Shown one piece after another: positions 7,602 through 11,874 of a stretch of 11,874 nt of DNA. The translations under genes were made by a program, and so were the position numbers. This DNA comes from Natronohydrobacter sp. (GTDB lineage: Bacteria > Pseudomonadota > Alphaproteobacteria > Rhodobacterales > Rhodobacteraceae). The stretch is from contig SKGU01000082.1 in the NCBI GenBank assembly GCA_007117255.1, positions 1-11,874 of the forward strand. The letters run 5' to 3'. The number at the start of each line of letters is the position of its first letter. Within the stretch, counting starts at the first letter, position 1. Under the pieces are notes generated by a model. That model ran no database searches. It was given only the letters and a program-made list of their open reading frames with translations, and was not told the origin of the DNA.

Positions 7602-8572
7602 TCCTTATCCCTATCGAAAAGATTTGATCGAATACTGTCCCAGTCCGTCCAAAACGGAGTGCAGGCCGAAACTGCGAGGGCATATGTCACGTGGGTTACT
7701 CCCAATGGCACGGGGTTCGCGATCCTAGGGAAGTCTTCCGAAATAGCATGGAATTCGGGAGCAGATACAATCCAGCGCCACGAAGAATAATCGTGCAGCA
7801 CATCGTACCCCGCGTCAGCGAGGTGCAGATCCCAGTCCATAATGGCTGACGGCTCGTTCTGCTCAAACAGATCTGTCAGTTCGCGAACATGCTCGGTCAG
7901 GGTTCTGCCATGAGGAGACTGGACCTTGTCGACAGCAAGTACTGCGAGCCAGAGGCGTCGATCAGGGACGTCTGCCAACTGGTGCTCACTCGTGATCTTC
8001 ACGAAGGGCTGTGAGGCGCCGCGCCGCGCCTTTACTTCGATGCAATCGGATTTTAGTTCGAAATCCTTCGGAGCCCCGGATGGGCCTGTCCAAGCGGCAA
8101 GTGCAGATTTGGCACCCAGAGATTCAACAAGCAGCCTGAGCACCTGCAGTTCACCGATGAGGCCCTTCTGCGCCTCTTCCGAGAGGACGTCCAGCTTCCC
8201 CCCGCGTAGGAGATAATGCCATCGGAAGGTACGTCCTATTGCCCGCTCCAGAGCCTCTGTTTCGGTTTCGGCAAGCTCACTTGCCGCTAAAACATCGCGG
8301 CAAAGAGTTTCGAATAACTCCAATTGCGCGTTGTCTTTCAACCGGATGTAGAGGATGGGACCGCCCGGAAGGGTCTGAAACCTGATTTCGAGATTTCGTA
8401 GTTTGGGAAGATCAGGTACCGGTTTAGGCATGCCCGACAGCTGCAGGACCAGTGCAACGTCGGCGCGAGGCATCACTGCCCAGAACCAGTTCCAACGGGC
8501 AGAGGCCGAAACCCGCCGGGTATCAGTTTTCCCGGCCTCGAGGCCGGACCAAGGTGTGTCATTCGGGATCAC
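7598..8572 (-). CDS. DUF4420 PD-(D/E)XK motif protein, putative nuclease
   Basis: From the GTG at 8572 the protein is 324 residues. It shows the restriction-endonuclease-fold signature: GLIGEL with E141, then KDFELKSDCIEVKA with D170, E179 and K181 forming the D...ExK triad, followed by a SEHQL segment with a conserved-looking glutamine. This matches the DUF4420 PD-(D/E)XK family that sits between Z1 and AIPR genes. All three catalytic positions are intact, so metal-dependent DNA cleavage is the likely activity; it is not demonstrated. A TTG at 8575 would add one residue, but AGGAGG at 8579-8584 is 6 bases from the GTG and only 3 from the TTG, favouring the GTG. The gene overlaps the Z1 gene by 14 bases and shares ATGA with AIPR. 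Composition is less GC-rich than in the flanking helicase and PLD genes. Confidence 0.87.
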   Translation of the reverse strand: MIPNDTPWSGLEAGKTDTRRVSASARWNWFWAVMPRADVALVLQLSGMPKPVPDLPKLRNLEIRFQTLPGGPILYIRLKDNAQLELFETLCRDVLAASELAETETEALERAIGRTFRWHYLLRGGKLDVLSEEAQKGLIGELQVLRLLVESLGAKSALAAWTGPSGAPKDFELKSDCIEVKARRGASQPFVKITSEHQLADVPDRRLWLAVLAVDKVQSPHGRTLTEHVRELTDLFEQNEPSAIMDWDLHLADAGYDVLHDYSSWRWIVSAPEFHAISEDFPRIANPVPLGVTHVTYALAVSACTPFWTDWDSIRSNLFDRDKE

Positions 8573-11291
8573 CAAGCGCCTCCTCTTCGATCTCTGCCTC
8601 GCCGAACATCTCGCGCATGCGGATGGTGTTCACGACGTATTCCACGGTGCCACCACAGATCCTGCTGGACGGGAAGGACAGACCCCACACGAGCACACTC
8701 TCTGGCGAGAGGGGATTGTCCAGCTTCGGCTTAACGAGGCGGAGGATCAACAGAGGGCGACGGCCCGGCACTTGCCTATAGATCCGCGGGTTTACGGTCT
8801 TTGGCAGCTTCTGATCAGGCCTCGAAAGGCGAAACGCTTCGCGCGCATCGCCAATCTGCGTTTTGGTTAGGCCTTCACTTTCGTCTTCAGCAGAGCCAAT
8901 CCGGCGGCTTGCACCGCTGAAGGCCAGAACACCGCCCCGTGCGAGGTCTGGATCGACGGAAAGCTCGTAAGGCACGATATCAAGCCCCGCAAAAGGTAGG
9001 GGGGGCATATCCTTGCGTGTGGAACTGGCGATGAAGACATCCCATTTGGCCAGTTCGTTGTCGGATCGCGCGTCGATGTAATCATTGATCAGCTTCGGAT
9101 CGGTGAGGGGGTTTACTGGCCGAATGCCTAGTTCCGTTCGATATCCTCGAAGGAAATCCTTTATCAATTCAACGTCTACCGCAAAGAGCAGGTAACCCCT
9201 CGGCCGTTCTGAGCAGGGCACCCCCATACTTGCGGCATCGGTCAGAAGGTTCTCGCCCGCACGCAGGTTTGCATCAAGCTGTGCATTGTCCAGAACGATC
9301 CGCGTGGTTTCGATCAGGTTTTCGGCGAGCCCGACCTTGACCGGCAACTCTTTCCCTGTACCCATTTTGTTGCGCGCCGTCACGATCAGCGCCTCGGGGT
9401 GGCTGCGAACGGCGAGACCGAATTGCGCGGGCGTTGCCTTGGCAAGCTCCATCCGCTTCAGCTGCGTCTGAAGGTCGTCCATCGCCTCATGGATATGGGC
9501 ATACCAGCCGACGCCATCCGCAGGCATCCAGACACGGCAAAGGTCCTCGTATCCCGGACGGTAACCGAACCAGCGACCCATCTGCATCAGTGTGTCGTAC
9601 ATCATCGAATTGCGCAGGAAGTAGCTGACCGTTAGCCCCTCAAGGGTCAGCCCCCGCGAAAGTGAGAAGCCGCCAACCGCGATCACCGTGATCCCGTGTT
9701 CCCCAACATGGTCATAGTCGAGCGCTTGGGCCCGCTTGGACGCGTTGACCTCGACCACGCGGGCCGCAACCAGCACCTCGTGTAGACGCGCCTGCACCGA
9801 TGGCCAGTCGGCACCCTCTGCGTCGGCGAATTCATGTTGCCATGTCGCGTGCAGCGCCGCGATCTCGAGGTTCCGTAGCGCCTTTGGCCCCTTTCCGGCA
9901 TCAACGGCTACAGCGTTTCGGATATGAGCCATCACATCAGCGATCCGCGACCGCAGGCGCCCTTGCACATCCGTGAACCGCGACGCGTTGACCAACATCG
10001 ACGCGTGACTGGCCTGCTGCCCGCGCGCATTCCGTATCGCGCGGGCGACGATGAAGGCGCGCACGGCCTTGACAAGACTGCCCGGAAGCACATCGACCGG
10101 GTGGTCGATCTTATGCTTCATCGGCAGCACATCCTCGTTGTCGTCGATCAGCCGGATATGCTGACCCCGCGCGTCGAGAAAGATCTTCTGCGCGCCGAAG
10201 TAGTTCGATGGCGCGTCCAGCCCGATGATGAAATCCCGCGGGAACAGGTCCTGTTTCAGCGCATCGTCATCGGTGTCGGGATCGATAAAAATATTCGCAA
10301 AGGGTGTTGCAGTATAGCCGACGTAGCAGCTGCGATGAAACATCGACAGCAATTCGCGGATCTGGCTGTTGATCCGCGTTACCTCGTCCCGCTGATAAGC
10401 CGTGTTGATCGAGGCGTTATCGGCTTCATCATCGATCAGCAGCATCGGTTGGCTGACCATCTGCGTACTCTGGTGAACGGAATGTTCCTTTAGCCATTCC
10501 AGCAGGTTCTTCAACGTGCTGGAGTTCTTCTTGATCACCAGTACCACGGGCACGTTGATCTGGCTTAGCTGAGCGGTAAAGGTCGTGGCCGTCGCCTTAT
10601 TGAAATCGCGCAGAGTATTGGTCAGCGACACGGGAAATTCGCGCTGATCAAATTGACCGACCCCGATGATCTTCTGCCGCTGCGCCTTGTTGGCATGGGC
10701 CAGACGCCCGGTATCCCGCCCGATGAAGCCTTCGTCGATCCGGGCCTGGGTCTGATTGCGCAGGTTGTTGTGGATGCCCGCGATGACCACGATCAGCCTG
10801 TAACCCGCGTCCGCCGCCTTGCAGATGAGGCCGGTGTAGTTCGCCGTCTTCCCGCTCTGGACATGCCCCACTACCATGCCTCGGCGGCTCCACGGGCTCA
10901 GGTTGTTTGGGTTTCCTAGGCGGTCCAGCACCCTGTCCGTGATCTCGTCGGTCGCGTCGATCACTGATTTCGGCAACCCCTTCAGGTTCAGCAGCCTGCG
11001 GTACCGGCTCCAGTAGAAGTCACCGACCTCGCCATTGATGCGGGCGTCGTGCAGCCATGGGCGGAAATCCTCGGCATCGACGATTGCGCCAAGGCCCATG
11101 CTGATGCCGTACTTCTCCTCGATGAGCCTGGCCATTTCCTCGGCGTCGGCGTGGTCGACCTTGCCCGCGAACATCGGTGTGTCGCACAGTTGCGCAATGA
11201 TGTCCCGGATCGACTGTGCGGTGTGCGGCCCCGTCTGGGAGGCCATGTACATCGACGTCATGCCTTCGAGGCTGCGTAGCAGGGGGGTCAT
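8559..11291 (-). CDS. Z1 domain-containing SF2-type NTPase
   Basis: The 910-residue protein is a full-length Z1 family member. The N-terminal half has a P-loop GHVQSGKT at 142-149, a motif Ia-like IAGIHNNLRNQTQARID at 170-186, a DEAD-box-like LLIDDEADNAS at 284-294 and YTATPFANIF at 326-335. The Z1 domain follows, with GGFSLSRGLTLEGL at 540-553 and QMGRWFGYRPGYEDL at 570-584, resembling helicase motifs V and VI with candidate arginine fingers. It should be an ATP-driven nucleic acid translocase or remodeller; Z1 proteins were recognised through co-occurrence with MORC/MutL-like GHKL ATPases in restriction-like operons, and no enzymology is assumed here. The ATG shares an ATGA with the stop of the upstream ATPase gene and has AAGGA 6 bases before it (11298-11302). 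Other ATGs lie shortly downstream, but this start has the best ribosome binding site. Its end overlaps the PD-(D/E)XK gene by 14 bases. Confidence 0.92.
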   Translation of the reverse strand: MTPLLRSLEGMTSMYMASQTGPHTAQSIRDIIAQLCDTPMFAGKVDHADAEEMARLIEEKYGISMGLGAIVDAEDFRPWLHDARINGEVGDFYWSRYRRLLNLKGLPKSVIDATDEITDRVLDRLGNPNNLSPWSRRGMVVGHVQSGKTANYTGLICKAADAGYRLIVVIAGIHNNLRNQTQARIDEGFIGRDTGRLAHANKAQRQKIIGVGQFDQREFPVSLTNTLRDFNKATATTFTAQLSQINVPVVLVIKKNSSTLKNLLEWLKEHSVHQSTQMVSQPMLLIDDEADNASINTAYQRDEVTRINSQIRELLSMFHRSCYVGYTATPFANIFIDPDTDDDALKQDLFPRDFIIGLDAPSNYFGAQKIFLDARGQHIRLIDDNEDVLPMKHKIDHPVDVLPGSLVKAVRAFIVARAIRNARGQQASHASMLVNASRFTDVQGRLRSRIADVMAHIRNAVAVDAGKGPKALRNLEIAALHATWQHEFADAEGADWPSVQARLHEVLVAARVVEVNASKRAQALDYDHVGEHGITVIAVGGFSLSRGLTLEGLTVSYFLRNSMMYDTLMQMGRWFGYRPGYEDLCRVWMPADGVGWYAHIHEAMDDLQTQLKRMELAKATPAQFGLAVRSHPEALIVTARNKMGTGKELPVKVGLAENLIETTRIVLDNAQLDANLRAGENLLTDAASMGVPCSERPRGYLLFAVDVELIKDFLRGYRTELGIRPVNPLTDPKLINDYIDARSDNELAKWDVFIASSTRKDMPPLPFAGLDIVPYELSVDPDLARGGVLAFSGASRRIGSAEDESEGLTKTQIGDAREAFRLSRPDQKLPKTVNPRIYRQVPGRRPLLILRLVKPKLDNPLSPESVLVWGLSFPSSRICGGTVEYVVNTIRMREMFGEAEIEEEALGDPE
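8579..8584 (-). promoter_or_regulatory. Strong ribosome binding site (AGGAGG) deciding the PD-(D/E)XK start
   Basis: A perfect AGGAGG on the minus strand lies within the glutamate codons near the end of the Z1 gene. It is 6 bases before the GTG at 8572, a normal distance, against 3 bases for the TTG at 8575. Confidence 0.7.
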
Positions 11292-11874
11292 GGCTGTTCC
11301 TTCGCTTCGATGGTGCTGGCGATGATGCGTTGGGTATCCTCCCAGGCAGACCGGAAGGGGTCGGCGTCCTTCATCAACCCCATGATCTCTCTCATATCCT
11401 TCCCGGCTCCCATCAGCACGGTGAGTGTGGATTGGACAGCTTGGACCAGAGTGTCCTCGTCCACGCGGTCAGGCACGATCTGCTCGGCCGTGCCAGCCAT
11501 GTCCGCGTGCAGGGTTTCGACGGGGAGGGATGCGCCGACCAACGCAATGCAGTTGAAAAAGCCGCGCCGGAGATCCGGGGGCAGGCTGTCGGCGAAATCG
11601 GCGAAGGCTGGGTGATCCTTGTTCGGGCGATAGCTGATCTGGCCGTCGGCCTGGATGCGATGCCACATCGGAAGCCGTTCGTGGTCTACAAGCTTCTGAC
11701 CGCGCTTTCGGTAGGTGCGTTTAGAGCCGTCGTGGATGCGTTCGATCACCTTCCTTAGCCGGTCGCGAACAATCGGTGGCAACTGTGCCGACGACTTCTT
11801 GACGTCGATCTTCCAGTCCGCATCCATGCTATTGGGGATATCGATCTTGACCCGGGAAAGCTTCGTTAGCTCGG
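11288..11874 (-). CDS. Probable GHKL (MORC/MutL-like) ATPase, C-terminal part only
   Basis: The frame is open to the right window edge and gives the last 194 residues; the ATG at 11827 is internal, since the codons before it read in frame (ELTKLSRVKIDIPNS) into WKIDVKKSSAQLPP. That WKIDVKKS-type segment followed by a basic helix (RDRLRKVIERIHDGSKRTYR) is what I recall from the C-terminal region of the ATP-binding proteins encoded directly before Z1 genes. The diagnostic GHKL motifs (the N-box and the DxGxG and GxG loops) would be in the missing N-terminal part, so the assignment rests on this segment plus position. In such loci the ATPase is thought to act as an ATP-driven clamp or structural switch on DNA, by analogy with MutL and MORC. 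Its TGA overlaps the Z1 ATG by 4 bases, so the two proteins are probably made together. Confidence 0.68.
   Translation of the reverse strand, partial: ELTKLSRVKIDIPNSMDADWKIDVKKSSAQLPPIVRDRLRKVIERIHDGSKRTYRKRGQKLVDHERLPMWHRIQADGQISYRPNKDHPAFADFADSLPPDLRRGFFNCIALVGASLPVETLHADMAGTAEQIVPDRVDEDTLVQAVQSTLTVLMGAGKDMREIMGLMKDADPFRSAWEDTQRIIASTIEAKEQP

Noticed and set aside
9924..10493. Plus-strand open frame of 189 codons opposite the Z1 gene
   Set aside because: It lies antisense to the Z1 NTPase motifs and has no motif of its own.
11216..11758. Plus-strand open frame of 180 codons opposite the ATPase/Z1 junction
   Set aside because: It overlaps two overlapping genes on the other strand and shows no family resemblance.
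11288..11827. The 179-codon frame starting at 11827 as a complete small gene
   Set aside because: The frame is open upstream to the window edge and the residues before the ATG continue a family-like segment, so it is the end of a larger gene.
1..11874. CRISPR array, tRNA, insertion sequence ends or attachment site
   Set aside because: No regularly spaced repeats, tRNA-like cloverleaf or terminal inverted repeats were seen on reading; nearly every base is within overlapping coding sequence.

Overview
The window is a tightly packed accessory-gene cluster read entirely from the minus strand. Seven protein genes fill it, all pointing the same way. GC content is high outside the middle of the window and codon third positions favour G/C. 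Together with the gene style this suggests a proteobacterium, most likely an alphaproteobacterium of the Rhodobacterales type. That assignment is inference: there is no rRNA, tRNA or housekeeping gene here to fix it.

In the order of transcription (right to left) the first block is: the C-terminal end of what looks like a GHKL-type (MORC/MutL-like) ATPase, cut by the right edge (11288-11874); a Z1-domain protein with a complete SF2-type NTPase motif set (8559-11291); a DUF4420 PD-(D/E)XK nuclease-like protein (8559-8572 overlap, gene 7598-8572); and an AIPR (abortive infection phage resistance) family protein (5523-7601). These four overlap by 4, 14 and 4 bases. GHKL + Z1 + PD-(D/E)XK + AIPR is a recognisable conserved neighbourhood, described from comparative genomics as restriction-modification-like and linked to phage defence.

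The second block follows after a 91-base gap, the only true intergenic space in the window: a DUF6361 protein (4292-5431), a phospholipase D-like protein with altered HKD motifs (2443-4302), and a large SF2/SNF2-like helicase cut by the left edge (1-2450). These overlap by 11 and 8 bases and each downstream start has a ribosome binding site inside the previous gene, so they should be translationally coupled.

Together the seven genes encode three NTPases (GHKL, Z1, helicase), at least two candidate nucleases (PD-(D/E)XK, PLD) and two proteins of unknown mechanism (AIPR, DUF6361). The simplest reading is a composite anti-phage or restriction island in which a Z1/GHKL module and a DUF6361/PLD/helicase module sit head to tail. 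Whether they form one system or two neighbouring ones cannot be decided from sequence alone. No methyltransferase, transposase, integrase, tRNA, CRISPR array or convincing terminator was seen in the window; a methyltransferase, if there is one, would lie outside it.
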